Shown piece after piece: positions 1-9,945 of a stretch of 64,000 bases of DNA. Below the pieces are notes generated by a model. The model was not told the origin of the DNA. It did not search any database and worked only from the letters and a program-made list of their open reading frames with translations. Positions within the stretch are counted from its first letter, which is position 1, and each line of letters begins with the position of its first letter. This DNA comes from Pseudoalteromonas sp. MSK9-3 (GTDB taxonomy: Bacteria > Pseudomonadota > Gammaproteobacteria > Enterobacterales > Alteromonadaceae): the NCBI RefSeq assembly GCF_003590335.1, contig NZ_MIET01000036.1, positions 1 to 64,000 on the forward strand. Reading direction: 5' to 3'. The position numbers and the translations under genes are program-made.

Positions 1-1651
1 GTGGTGAACTTCCTCTTGCGCCAACATAGGTAAAGAATGAATGGCATACTCAGGCTGTGCTTGCAATGTGCTTAATGCAGATAACAGTGTACATAAATGC
101 TGATTTAGCTGGGTAATATGGGCATGCGTAAACAAACTAGTATCATATTCCCATGTTAAGCCCAGTCCCATATCACTGAGACTCATATCAATGTCTAAAT
201 CATATTTAGCGCGAATAAAGTCACTCTGGTAGGTTTGTAACTCGACATGAGGCAATTGAAATGACTGTGTGCTGCTGTCATCGTGAATACCATAATCACT
301 ATTGGTGGTCATGACTATCTGGAATAAAGGGCCGTGCAATGAACTACGAGGGATATTTAAACGTTCGACGAGCTTCTCAAAAGGCACATCCTGATTTGAT
401 TGCGCATCTAAGTGTACTTGCCTGATATGCGACAAGTATGCGCTCAGTGTATCATGATTGGTATTCGTTCTGAGCACCAATGTATTGGCAAAAAACCCAA
501 TCAAAGGGTTTGTCTCTGACTGTAACCGGTTTGCAACTGGGGTACCAATAACAATATCAGCGCTGTTACTGTGCCGAGCCAATAGTAATGAAAGCGCACC
601 ATGTAATAACATAAAAGGGGTCAATTGATGCGCTTTTGCTACCGCTTGTAATTGGGTTGCAATATGCGCTGATAATTGCCCGTGCACAATCGCTACTTTA
701 CGCTCTTTTTCATTTGAGCGGGCTTTATCTAATGGCAGAGAATGCTCTGCGGGTACATCCGCTAATTGTTGCTCCCAATAATTGAGCTGCTTTTCAAGTA
801 CCCCCCCTGCTAAATAGGTTCTTTGCCACTGTGCATAATCACTATATTGAATATCTAACGGAGCCAACCCACTTTCTAGACCTTCGCTATAAGCATGGTA
901 GAGTGTAAAAAACTCTTTCAGGAGTACTTCCATTGACCAACCATCGGAAGCGATGTGGTGCATATTCAGTAGTAGTACACCTGATTCTGAGGTCTGTTTG
1001 ATATACCCGACACGAAGCATCACGTCTTGTGTTAAGTTAAATACCTGACGGGTCAATCGGGTCGCTTGTTCTGCCACTTCTGACGTTAACGTCTCACCTG
1101 TGAGATGGGTTAAATCTATCTGTGTAATATTGAAATCAACATCAGACATCGCACGAAACGACCTGATATGTCTCTCCTTGCACTTCCCGATATACCGTAC
1201 GCAGTACTTCATGACGCTCAATGATGGTGCTAAATACTCGGGTTAATAAGGGGAGGTCCAACTTTCCCGACACCTCAAAAGCGATGGGCATATTATATTC
1301 TGTTGTGCCCTCTTGAAGGTTGTCAATGAACCATAATCGCTGCTGTGAATACGATAACGGGATGTTCACTTTGTGAGTGGGATGCTTAATTATCTTTTTA
1401 TATCCGTTGGTATTTATATAGTAAACAATGTGTTCTTTGTGCTGCTTTATCCGTTGGATCAGTGCTGGGTCTGGCTGCTCACTGTCAAAGCCTACCTTTA
1501 ATTGATCATTATCAACTACTTCAAATGAGAATAGCGCCTCTGAACACTCCGCTATCAAGTCTTTAATATTTTCCACTGAAACTCTATCCTTAGTCTCTAA
1601 AATAACCTTATTTTTAATGGAGATTACCTGTGTAGTGTAATGTACTGCCAT
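1..1651 (-). CDS. NRPS, docking and condensation domains, frameshifted and cut by the window edge
   Basis: This is the N-terminal part of a nonribosomal peptide synthetase that continues past position 1. Residues 1-80 resemble a TubC-type docking domain with an unusually long N-terminus, and an LCL-type condensation domain follows. The first frame stops with TGA at 1142-1144, but the condensation domain continues without a stop from about 1155 to 1 in the frame shifted by one base, including an intact HHIASDG catalytic motif (about 943-963) and all later core motifs. Removing one base from the AAA run at 1156-1158 restores a Q-V-V-R-A-M-S-D-V-D-F junction that matches the other condensation domains here. 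The break is either a real mutation or a homopolymer sequencing error; the intact downstream reading frame favours an error or a very recent event. The start at 1651 has an AAAGG about 10 bases upstream. No adenylation domain is visible because the gene leaves the window. Confidence 0.85.
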
Positions 1652-1715
1652 AACAGGTAACCTTTTGTGTAAAGCAAACTATGACATGTATGCCACTGTC
1701 ATGATTAATTGCTTA

Positions 1716-1863
1716 AATAGCAGGTAACACAACACTGCGAACAGCCCAGTTCACCGCTCACTTTACTCATACTAAATAACCTCAGCTCTGGATAAGCGAA
1801 TTTGCCCAATAAAGCTATTTTTCTCACTCTCGGCGTTGCTTTCATTTGTAATAGCCTGCTATT
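1716..1863. repeat. Possible small MITE-like or dispersed intergenic element
   Basis: The 328-base gap 1652-1979 contains no convincing gene. Within it, a segment of about 148 bases is bounded by the inverted 9-mers AATAGCAGG (1716-1724) and CCTGCTATT (1855-1863). The right end also carries a perfect palindrome, GTAATAGC-CT-GCTATTAC, at 1848-1865. Base composition is less AT-rich than the surrounding gap. A 62-codon open frame spans it on the minus strand (1705-1893) but has no clear ribosome site, and it reads like a repeat-encoded frame rather than a conserved protein. A non-autonomous mobile or REP-like element is an inference; a fortuitous inverted repeat is the alternative. The remaining sequence to 1979 is AT-rich leader upstream of the NRPS gene. 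Confidence 0.3.
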
Positions 1864-1979
1864 ACCGCATAAAAGCGCATTGATATTGAACAAAATATCA
1901 TCATTGGATTGTACGTAAGTTTGTTTTCAAAACATTTCCTATTCCAAAACCCTTATCCAAACCTGAGGTTAAATAAGAC

Positions 1980-2978
1980 TTAATTTACAAACAATGTTGA
2001 GCTTACTTTTTTATTTTTCGCTTTCCACCAGCTCTCAACAATTAAGGTTCGTAAAAGCCATCGATCTTCACCATTAAATTTCGGCTCATAAGCATTACGA
2101 GAATGTACAACTCTGCGATTATCAAAAATGAGTAAGTCTCCCTCAGCCAAAGATAACGAGATGCAATTTTTAACAATCGACTCTTTGACAGCAGCCATTG
2201 CATCTTTAGACTCATTGCTACATGCCTCCATGTAGGCTGGATCGTAAATTATCTCAGGATCAGAGGTGCCATCCAACACTTGAACTTTACTGCTTTGCAA
2301 TTCGCCATCATTAATAAACGTCAAATCTTCCCAAATTAAATAGTCAAATTTGCTCAATTGCCGCTCGTCACTATCAGATAAGTTAAGATGACGTGCAGGC
2401 ATCAAGTACGTCTGTACCTTGTGATCTTCTCTTAAACAAAACAACGACACATAGTCTGCTTTCATCTCATGAAAACCATCTTCTACATGCCATTCTAGAA
2501 AAACACTATTCGTCCCAACTTGTTTATTAGAATCTTGTTTTATAGGAAAAACATCATCCACTAAACCACTGGTTATTTTATCTTTAAAGTTATACAAGTA
2601 GCCTAGAGAGACCGATATAACCGATTGTAGTAGCGCAGCAAAATCACGTTCTCGGCTAATGACATCATGTTTTTTAGGTGGGGTAGGACACAGACCAGCT
2701 TGTAGAGGCAAGTTTTTTAACAGCAAATAACTATTCGTATTCCCTTTGAACTTAAACTCCAGTAATTTCTTTTTAATTCTCTCTGGAAATTTAGTCCATG
2801 TCTCTAAATAGCTATACATAATCTCTGCACCATCGTCTGATTCAACAGACTGATGTTCACCAATAATCTTTTCTATTTTCTTTTTTTCAAGCTCTGATAA
2901 AACCAAAACGACACTGGTGCTTAACGTGTCACTGTCTCTCATATTAATTATAGAGCTACACTCTTTTCTCAATTCCAT
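1980..2978 (-). CDS. Fe(II)/2-oxoglutarate oxygenase of the VioC/AsnO (clavaminate synthase-like) type
   Basis: This 332-residue protein is predicted to hydroxylate an amino acid, typically at the beta carbon of free or carrier-bound Arg or Asn in characterised relatives such as VioC and AsnO. The iron-binding facial triad is visible: His and Glu in the W-H-V-E-D motif near residues 163-166, and the distal His in V-V-H-S-R near residue 292, followed by an R-W-L-L-R-T segment that supplies the 2-oxoglutarate-binding arginine in this family. Length fits the family. The start is set by a strong AGGAGG-type ribosome site two to three bases into the expected window. It lies 201 bases downstream of an NRPS gene with a terminator-like hairpin between them, and upstream of the next NRPS gene. 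The adjacent adenylation pocket looks suited to a basic residue, which makes an arginine-like substrate plausible but unproven. Confidence 0.85.
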   Translation of the reverse strand: MELRKECSSIINMRDSDTLSTSVVLVLSELEKKKIEKIIGEHQSVESDDGAEIMYSYLETWTKFPERIKKKLLEFKFKGNTNSYLLLKNLPLQAGLCPTPPKKHDVISRERDFAALLQSVISVSLGYLYNFKDKITSGLVDDVFPIKQDSNKQVGTNSVFLEWHVEDGFHEMKADYVSLFCLREDHKVQTYLMPARHLNLSDSDERQLSKFDYLIWEDLTFINDGELQSSKVQVLDGTSDPEIIYDPAYMEACSNESKDAMAAVKESIVKNCISLSLAEGDLLIFDNRRVVHSRNAYEPKFNGEDRWLLRTLIVESWWKAKNKKVSSTLFVN

Positions 2979-3100
2979 ATTTCCCTCCTAAGACAAATAC
3001 ATGTCCCGTTAAAAGTTATCTGTGCCTGAAATCAAATAGCGCATGCTACACATCTACCAACAACCTCAAGGCCTCGTTGGTTTTTTCTTTGGTAGCCTAA

Positions 3101-3131
3101 AACCGTATTGCTCACTCAAAGCAATACGGTT
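3101..3131 (-). terminator. Rho-independent terminator candidate after the NRPS gene
   Basis: A perfect 11-base stem, AACCGTATTGC / GCAATACGGTT, encloses a nine-base loop and is followed on the minus strand by a short T run. It lies about 50 bases past the stop of the NRPS gene at 3180. It would reduce or end transcription before the oxygenase gene at 2978, so that gene may also have its own promoter in the remaining gap. Confidence 0.6.
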
Positions 3132-3179
3132 AAAGACAATATTTTTTAACCTGCGATTAGAGGCACCTATACATTATTT

Positions 3180-6100
3180 TTATATCACTATTGAATTCTT
3201 GCTTTCAGACACCGCAGGTACGACTGCGGGTTCAGTTAACGCTTGCAACTCAATAACCTTCTCAGCAATATGCTGAATTGTCGGGTTACCAAATACGTCT
3301 TTAATAGACACACTCACACCATATTCACTATCAATAGAGGCGATTAATCGACTAATTAACAAAGAATGGCCGCCCAACTCGAAAAAGTTTGCTGTGATAC
3401 TGATCGTAGTGGCATCTAGGTTAAGTAATTCCGCCCAAGTATCGGCTAAATTACGTTCCACATCCGTTGTGGGGGCACTATATTCATCCTGCGACAGATC
3501 TGGATCTGGGAGTGCTTTCTTATCTATTTTTCCATTTGACGTCAGTGGCCAAGTATCCACCACAATAATCGCACCAGGCACCATGTAATCTGGCAAGTTG
3601 GCTTTTAGTGATGCTTTAGTGCGTGTAACAATATCTAACTGCGTACTGTGTTCAAATTCACCATCTAGTTTAATATAGCCTACCAGCTGTTTACCCGTTG
3701 ATGACTCTTTGGCCATCACCAGTGCAGTATCAATATCAGTCAATCCAATTAACTGTGACTCCACCTCGCCCAACTCTATTCTAAAACCCCGAATTTTAAC
3801 TTGGTCATCTGCACGGCCAATAAACTCTAAATTACCATCAGGCAAATAACGGACGAGATCTCCCGTGCAATATAAGACATTTCCAGTGAGATCTTGGCTC
3901 TGATTGTGTACGAACTTTTCATTCGTCAGTGCCGTGTTATTATAATACCCCATCGCTAACCCATCACCTGCCACATATAGCGTCCCAGATACTCCTTGCG
4001 GTGCTAACTGCAAATTATCATCTAATATATAAAGTGACGTATTTGGAAACGGTGTACCCAATGGCATTGAGTGCATGTTAGTTTTTGCCATATCCTGATA
4101 ATTCGCTTTATAGTAACTCGTATCGATGACAGTTTCCGTTTGTCCATATAAATTGTAAACGTCTGTTTTTTCATCAATAACTTGCGTGAGTAATGCTAAA
4201 TCCTCTTTTTTCCATGCTTCACACCCAATCGATATATGCTGAAAGCTCGTTAATCGGGCTTTATTCTCCAATAAGTGACTAGTCAGTACTCTAATAACAC
4301 TCGGTACAAAATCACCGTAGCTCACTTGATGATGCTCTATCAGTCTATGAAGATCACTTGGAGATATCAGCGTTTGGTACGAACAAATAACAAGCTTGCC
4401 ACCATTACTACAAAGCGCCTTAACAATATCGCCCAACAAAATATCGACCGACAAGCCAGCCATTTGTAACACTGTGAGCGGCTGCTTATCAATTTCGAAT
4501 ATCTCATCCCAACCTACTTTTCGCGCAATTAAGGCTTTATGCTGAACCATAATCCCTTTTGGTTTACCAGTTGTTCCTGACGTATAAATTACATACACCA
4601 AGTTTTCAGAAGTTAAGCTTATTGATGCCTTATCAATGTTATCAATTGAATACTCGGTAAAAATTGACTCGCCATCGGCCTCCTGATCCAGTATGAGCAG
4701 TTTACCCTCAACGCTAGACAATTTATCCGTCAAATGAGCCTGAGTTAATACAACCTCTGGTGTTGTATCCTCTAGAATATCATTAATTCGCGACTGAGGG
4801 TGTGTCGGATCAAGTGGTACATAAGCCCCCCCAGCTTTTAAAATACCCAGTATACTGATCACCATCTCCAATGAGCGCTCCACACATAACCCTACCAATG
4901 TATCAGGCTTTACACCATGATTTATCTGTAAGAAGTGAGCAATTTGGTTGGCTTTTTCATTGAGCTGTTTATAAGTGAGTGACTCATTCTCAAAGGTCAG
5001 TGCAACACTCTCAGGGGTTTTTGCGACTTGTTCTTCAAATAACTCATGAATACACTGTTCATTAGGGTACTCTAATTGCGTACTATTAAGCGTATGGACA
5101 AGGTGGTGAACTTCTTCTTGAGGTAAAATTGGCACAGCATGAGGCGCTTGATCTGCCTGAACGTCCGTGTGGCTGAGGTTACTTAACAATTCACACAAAT
5201 GCGTGTTCAACTGAGCTATGTGAGACTCTGAGAACAAACTCACATCGTAGATCCAATTTAAGCTCACACCTTGCTCATTAATACTCACGTTCAGCTCTAA
5301 ATCGAACTTAGATTGAATAAGGTCTGATTGATGCGCCTGTAATTCGACATTTGGTAATTGAAAACACTGGGCATTGCTATCACTATTAACACCAAAATCA
5401 CTGTTCGTCGTGAGCATAATTTGAAATAACGGACTGTGCTCTGTGCTTCTTGGTACCTTTAAGCGCTCTACCAATTGTTCAAATGGCACATCCTGATTTG
5501 ACTGAGCATCTAAGTTCACCAATCGAATATGTTCAAAAAAACGAGAGAGTGTCTCATGATGCGTGTTAGTGCGCAGCACAAGTGTATTAACAAATAAGCC
5601 AATCATAGGCTCTAGTTCAGCTTGAAGGCGATTTGCTATTGGTGTACCAATCACAATATCATCGCTATTACTGTGTCTGGCTAATAGCAATGACAAGGCG
5701 CTATGCACAAGCATGAAAGGTGTTAAATTATGACTTTTAGCCAATTCGAGCAAACCTTGCGCAAGGTTACTTGAAAGCTCATGTGTAACAATGGCACCGA
5801 TATGTTGCTTTGTTTTAGGTCGCGGATAATCACACGGTAATGAGTGTATCATCGGCGCGTCATGAAGTTGCTTTTCCCAATAATTTAACTGTTTATCTAA
5901 CACCTCCCCCTCTAAATATTCTTTTTGCCAATAAGTATAATCTGCGTACTGAATATCCAGCGGTGGTAATGGGTTTTCCTGCCCTTCACTATACACATGA
6001 TATAAGGTAAGAAATTCTTTGATCAATACTTCAGTAGACCATCCATCCGATGCAATATGATGCATATTGAACAATAGTACACCTGAATCAGATGCTTTTT

Positions 6101-6683
6101 TCACATAGCTGACACGCAACATTAAATCTTCTTTTAGATTAAATGGCTGGTCCATGTCATGACTTATCATGGCGTTCACTGCGACAGTAAGCGCATCACC
6201 GCTCAAATGAGTGCAGTCTTCTACTTTTATCTCAAAGTCAATGTCAGATACATCTCGAATATATTGATGTGCACGCCCAGCTTCAGCAACGTATACGGTA
6301 CGTAGCACTTCATGGCGTTCTAAAATGGTGGTAAATACACGCGACAATATCGATAGATCCAGCTGACCTTTTACTTCAAAAGCGACCGGCATATTGTACT
6401 CTGCCGATCCCCCTTGCAAGCTATCTATGAACCAAAGTCTTTGTTGTGCATAGGACGTGATTATTGAATCTCCAACTTGTGCCGGCCTTGCTCTTAACTG
6501 TGGTGCGCCCGACGTAGCGTATTCTTCTAACAATTCAACAATGTCACTTTTCATGGCCACTATTTGTGCTTTAATCGTATTATCCATCGCGCCGGGAGGC
6601 GCTTTAAAAGCTAACTTACCTTTTTCTAAATAAAGTATAATGCCCTTACCATTGGCCTCTTTCAATAACTCTACAACATTCAT
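3180..6683 (-). CDS. NRPS elongation module, docking-C-A-T, predicted basic amino acid
   Basis: This one-module synthetase of 1167 residues has a TubC-type docking domain (about 1-60), an LCL condensation domain (75-500, HHIASDG near 207), an adenylation domain (525-1030) with a YTSGTTG phosphate-binding loop, and a carrier domain with the phosphopantetheine serine in LGGHS near 1106. Aligned by eye to GrsA, the pocket reads D-I-G-D-S-G-L-I-D. Acidic residues at positions 278 and 331 are typical of pockets for Orn, Lys, Arg or related basic residues; this is an inference. The A5 motif is LYGQTE rather than the usual YGPTE. There is no epimerase or thioesterase. The ATG overlaps the previous stop by four bases (ATGA) behind a purine-rich GGAGGGAGG site, so it is translationally coupled to 6680..9712. 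Confidence 0.92.
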   Translation of the reverse strand: MNVVELLKEANGKGIILYLEKGKLAFKAPPGAMDNTIKAQIVAMKSDIVELLEEYATSGAPQLRARPAQVGDSIITSYAQQRLWFIDSLQGGSAEYNMPVAFEVKGQLDLSILSRVFTTILERHEVLRTVYVAEAGRAHQYIRDVSDIDFEIKVEDCTHLSGDALTVAVNAMISHDMDQPFNLKEDLMLRVSYVKKASDSGVLLFNMHHIASDGWSTEVLIKEFLTLYHVYSEGQENPLPPLDIQYADYTYWQKEYLEGEVLDKQLNYWEKQLHDAPMIHSLPCDYPRPKTKQHIGAIVTHELSSNLAQGLLELAKSHNLTPFMLVHSALSLLLARHSNSDDIVIGTPIANRLQAELEPMIGLFVNTLVLRTNTHHETLSRFFEHIRLVNLDAQSNQDVPFEQLVERLKVPRSTEHSPLFQIMLTTNSDFGVNSDSNAQCFQLPNVELQAHQSDLIQSKFDLELNVSINEQGVSLNWIYDVSLFSESHIAQLNTHLCELLSNLSHTDVQADQAPHAVPILPQEEVHHLVHTLNSTQLEYPNEQCIHELFEEQVAKTPESVALTFENESLTYKQLNEKANQIAHFLQINHGVKPDTLVGLCVERSLEMVISILGILKAGGAYVPLDPTHPQSRINDILEDTTPEVVLTQAHLTDKLSSVEGKLLILDQEADGESIFTEYSIDNIDKASISLTSENLVYVIYTSGTTGKPKGIMVQHKALIARKVGWDEIFEIDKQPLTVLQMAGLSVDILLGDIVKALCSNGGKLVICSYQTLISPSDLHRLIEHHQVSYGDFVPSVIRVLTSHLLENKARLTSFQHISIGCEAWKKEDLALLTQVIDEKTDVYNLYGQTETVIDTSYYKANYQDMAKTNMHSMPLGTPFPNTSLYILDDNLQLAPQGVSGTLYVAGDGLAMGYYNNTALTNEKFVHNQSQDLTGNVLYCTGDLVRYLPDGNLEFIGRADDQVKIRGFRIELGEVESQLIGLTDIDTALVMAKESSTGKQLVGYIKLDGEFEHSTQLDIVTRTKASLKANLPDYMVPGAIIVVDTWPLTSNGKIDKKALPDPDLSQDEYSAPTTDVERNLADTWAELLNLDATTISITANFFELGGHSLLISRLIASIDSEYGVSVSIKDVFGNPTIQHIAEKVIELQALTEPAVVPAVSESKNSIVI

Positions 6684-9600
6684 AATAATCCTCCCTCCAT
6701 CTCACTTACTTCGCTATCGTGTGTTGCATTTAGTAAGATCATTGGTTCTAAATACGCTGCCAATTCGGCAATTGTTTTATTTTGAAATAACACTCTGACG
6801 CTAATATTGACCTCAAATTGCTCTTGGATACGATTAAGTACCTTCATCGCCAACAGTGAGTGCCCCCCAATATTGAAAAAGTCATGAGATGTACCTATCG
6901 TCATCGACGTATCCAGTAGCTCTTGCCAAATAGCAACCAACTTAGTTTCCACATCCGTTGACGGCATCACATAATCCGCACTTGTGTAATTTAAAGCCAA
7001 TGCCACCAACGCTTTCGAATCCAGCTTACCATTTGATAAATAGCTAAACTCTTCAAGTTCGATCAATTGGGTCGGTACCATATATTCAGGTAGCGCTCCT
7101 TTCAATTTCAGGATGATCTCTTGCTCAGACACCTTGGCACCAATGTAAAACAGAGACAAACTATTACCGACCACCTTACATTGTGCTTGTTCCGACAAAC
7201 CATTATTTATGACAAACATGGATACTTCCTCAGGTTCAATCCTAAATCCATTCAGTTTCACCTGATCATCAAGTCGCTCCAGATACATTAAATTGCCATC
7301 GGCTAAAATTTGTACATGGTCACCGGTTTTATAGAACTTGGTAGACGCTAAATCACAGTACTCAAGCGCAGCAGCAGTGAGTTCATCTTGTCCATAATAG
7401 CCAGAAAATACCGAGTCTCCACTAATTTGCAGCTCACCCGATTCACCAACCTCTGCAATCCGACCCCCTTCCGTTATTACTCGGCAGCTCAGGTTATTAA
7501 TTGGATATCCAATTGGCACAAAGTCAGTCTGTAAACGCTCATCAAAACGCCAAAATAGCGCATCAATACAGCACTCTGAAGGCCCATATAAATTTACAAC
7601 GTCACAATTGAATGCATTCTTTGTATTGAGTGCTGTTATGGTTCTTAACGCTTCCCCTCCGCAGAAGATCGTGTCTAAGTGATATGTCTGTGATTCAGCT
7701 CTTGATTCTATTAACAAGTCTAACAATGAAGGGACAATCTGCATGCGCGTAATACGTTGTTCAGTCAAAGTCTGTTTAAATAATGCCTGATCATAATTGA
7801 TTGCCTGCGGTGCTATTACCATGGTTGCACCAACCATTAACGGACTCCAAAACTCCCAAACAGAGGCATCAAAGCTTGCTGACGTTCTTTGTAAAAAACG
7901 GTCTTGAGGGTTAAACTTGAACTCTGTGTTTATCCAAGTCATATGGTTAAGTAGCGCTTTGTGGCTAATGCTAACCCCTTTCGCTTTTCCCGTCGAACCA
8001 GATGTAAATAAAATATAGGCTAAGTCATCTGATGCAATCTTAATCGCAGGCGCAGTAGTATCGTATTCATGCAAATCCAACTCAGCATAATTAATCGAAT
8101 GACACCCCTCAACCATCAACTCCCCTTGACAGATCAGAGAGCTGGCCTGTGCATCTTGTATCATAGCGCTAATACGCTGTGCAGGAAGATCAATATCAAT
8201 CGGGACATAGGCAGCCCCTGTTTTCATAATGCCCAGCATCGCAATAACAAATTCAATAGATCGAGTAAGGCATAGCGCAATGACATCGCCATGACCAGTA
8301 CCTGCGGCGATCAAACAGTTCGCCAATCGATTTGCATCGTCATTAATCTCAGCAAACGTATGCTTTTTACCATCAATTTGTATTACAGAACCTCCCGTTG
8401 TGTCTGCAATGTTAGTAAACTGATCTAATACTGAATGACAACTCGCTGTGACGATGTCACCACGGCCTTGATAAGCAGGCTGCTTCTGAGTACATGCCTC
8501 ACCAATGTGCTTTATTAAATCAGCTTTACAGCTTGCTACAAAATAAGCCATTGCCTGTTCATCCATATAACCGGTGTCATATGTAAACTGTAATCGGCTG
8601 TTTTTCCCCTGGTTAATAAAGAGAAATTGTATTTTTAACGCTTCCGATAGACTCATAATTTGCTCAACATCACTGTGCGACGCTGACGATCTGTCAATAC
8701 TATCGAAAATGAAACTAAACCCTGAAATTTCATGGTCATGGCTTTTAATAAAGCATTCACCATAATCAACACCCTGCTCACTTAATGCTTGCTCTTGTTT
8801 GATTGCAGTATCAAACACTCCATCCATGTCGGAGAATAAAGGCACTGCTCGACTTAACGGTCCGATAGCATCGGCAAGATCACTGTCTGCACGACTATCA
8901 AATACTCTTGATAGCACCGCGTCTGATGAGTACCTTTTTAGCGTGTGTCTCAAACTAGTGCAAATCACTTCTGCAATACTCACTTGATGTGTAAATGCAT
9001 AACTCGCAATGGGATCATACAGGTCATCTAGCGCCATCGTAGAAAACGCATACACACTTTCTGTCGCCTGAACATAACGTTGTAACGACAGCTTTTGATC
9101 TAACGCTCGCTCACTTTTATCTCGAGTCCAAAATTTACGGGCATCTAATAATTCTTCATCTAGTAGGAAATCACCTAACCAAGGTGCCAAATCTTCATAT
9201 TGAATGATCTCGTCATGTAACCGCCCTTGTGCATCCTGAAGGCGGCCGTTACCTGCATCAACTAAAGATTCAAGCAAATAATTCAGTGAGAAAACATCTG
9301 TGTTCAATCCCATAACTTCAAGATGAAGCCAACATGAGTCGACCATTTCTGCCACGACAACTCGTACCCACGGTTCAGTCACACTGCTAATTGACTGTGT
9401 TTGTGACTCCTTTTTCTTTTGCTCAGTGACCTCATCTTCATTCAATCCGTGCCAATTCAAAGTAGAAAACTGAATTGGTATATCAGTGGAAACGTGCTGC
9501 CATAACGCACCCAATTCATCGGTTTCATAATATGTGCGGAGGATATCGAAACACCCGACCAATTGATGTAAGTACGCTTCAATACCCTGAGCATTGAGCA

Positions 9601-9712
9601 TACCAGGGTAGACAGCACTAATAGCAGCCGTATTTAATTGTTCTTTATTCGTATTATTTAGCTGATTCCAATGCGCTCGTTGGATCGGAGACGCCAGCAC
9701 TTTATTATTCAT
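6680..9712 (-). CDS. NRPS with degenerate C domain, then A (Gln-like) and T
   Basis: This 1010-residue synthetase lacks the docking domain seen on its neighbours and begins directly with a divergent condensation domain (about 5-410). Where the catalytic HHxxxDG should be, near residue 134, it reads M-G-L-N-T-D-V-F-S, so both histidines are missing and only the aspartate remains. The adenylation domain (about 430-900) looks intact, with FTSGSTG, YGPSE, YKTGD and NGKLDSK motifs. The pocket reads D-A-W-Q-F-G-L-I-D, which matches a known glutamine signature. The carrier domain has IGGHS near residue 951. The protein probably charges Gln but should not form a bond with its own condensation domain. 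A gap of 233 AT-rich bases separates it from the gene upstream, so a separate promoter is possible; no clear one was seen. It overlaps the next gene by four bases. Confidence 0.9.
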   Translation of the reverse strand: MNNKVLASPIQRAHWNQLNNTNKEQLNTAAISAVYPGMLNAQGIEAYLHQLVGCFDILRTYYETDELGALWQHVSTDIPIQFSTLNWHGLNEDEVTEQKKKESQTQSISSVTEPWVRVVVAEMVDSCWLHLEVMGLNTDVFSLNYLLESLVDAGNGRLQDAQGRLHDEIIQYEDLAPWLGDFLLDEELLDARKFWTRDKSERALDQKLSLQRYVQATESVYAFSTMALDDLYDPIASYAFTHQVSIAEVICTSLRHTLKRYSSDAVLSRVFDSRADSDLADAIGPLSRAVPLFSDMDGVFDTAIKQEQALSEQGVDYGECFIKSHDHEISGFSFIFDSIDRSSASHSDVEQIMSLSEALKIQFLFINQGKNSRLQFTYDTGYMDEQAMAYFVASCKADLIKHIGEACTQKQPAYQGRGDIVTASCHSVLDQFTNIADTTGGSVIQIDGKKHTFAEINDDANRLANCLIAAGTGHGDVIALCLTRSIEFVIAMLGIMKTGAAYVPIDIDLPAQRISAMIQDAQASSLICQGELMVEGCHSINYAELDLHEYDTTAPAIKIASDDLAYILFTSGSTGKAKGVSISHKALLNHMTWINTEFKFNPQDRFLQRTSASFDASVWEFWSPLMVGATMVIAPQAINYDQALFKQTLTEQRITRMQIVPSLLDLLIESRAESQTYHLDTIFCGGEALRTITALNTKNAFNCDVVNLYGPSECCIDALFWRFDERLQTDFVPIGYPINNLSCRVITEGGRIAEVGESGELQISGDSVFSGYYGQDELTAAALEYCDLASTKFYKTGDHVQILADGNLMYLERLDDQVKLNGFRIEPEEVSMFVINNGLSEQAQCKVVGNSLSLFYIGAKVSEQEIILKLKGALPEYMVPTQLIELEEFSYLSNGKLDSKALVALALNYTSADYVMPSTDVETKLVAIWQELLDTSMTIGTSHDFFNIGGHSLLAMKVLNRIQEQFEVNISVRVLFQNKTIAELAAYLEPMILLNATHDSEVSEMEGGLL

Positions 9713-9945
9713 TGGTTATTCCTTGTTTTTCCGGTTGATGAACAACCAAAAAATATTCATGTGTGTTTATCTAATTATCAACAAAGAACTCTAGACACTT
9801 GTAAAAGCATCAATTTAATTTTAGGAAAAGTGATATTTACTGTAAAAATATGCCTAGCTATATTTAACTTTAATATTATTAAATAATAAATTTATAAGAA
9901 GCTAGCTCTCTCTTAGTAACATCTTTGTTGCTCTAATTTATCTTG

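Noticed and set aside
1705..1893. Small protein gene of 62 codons
   Set aside because: There is no ribosome site, it overlaps an inverted-repeat element, and the product has no protein-like domain.
3061..3090. Plus-strand terminator with T run near 3085
   Set aside because: The stem CCAAC/GTTGG is only five bases with poor inner pairing, and no plus-strand gene precedes it.
8069..8275. Plus-strand frames inside the synthetase genes
   Set aside because: They are antisense shadows of conserved adenylation and condensation domains, here and throughout 1-38 kb.
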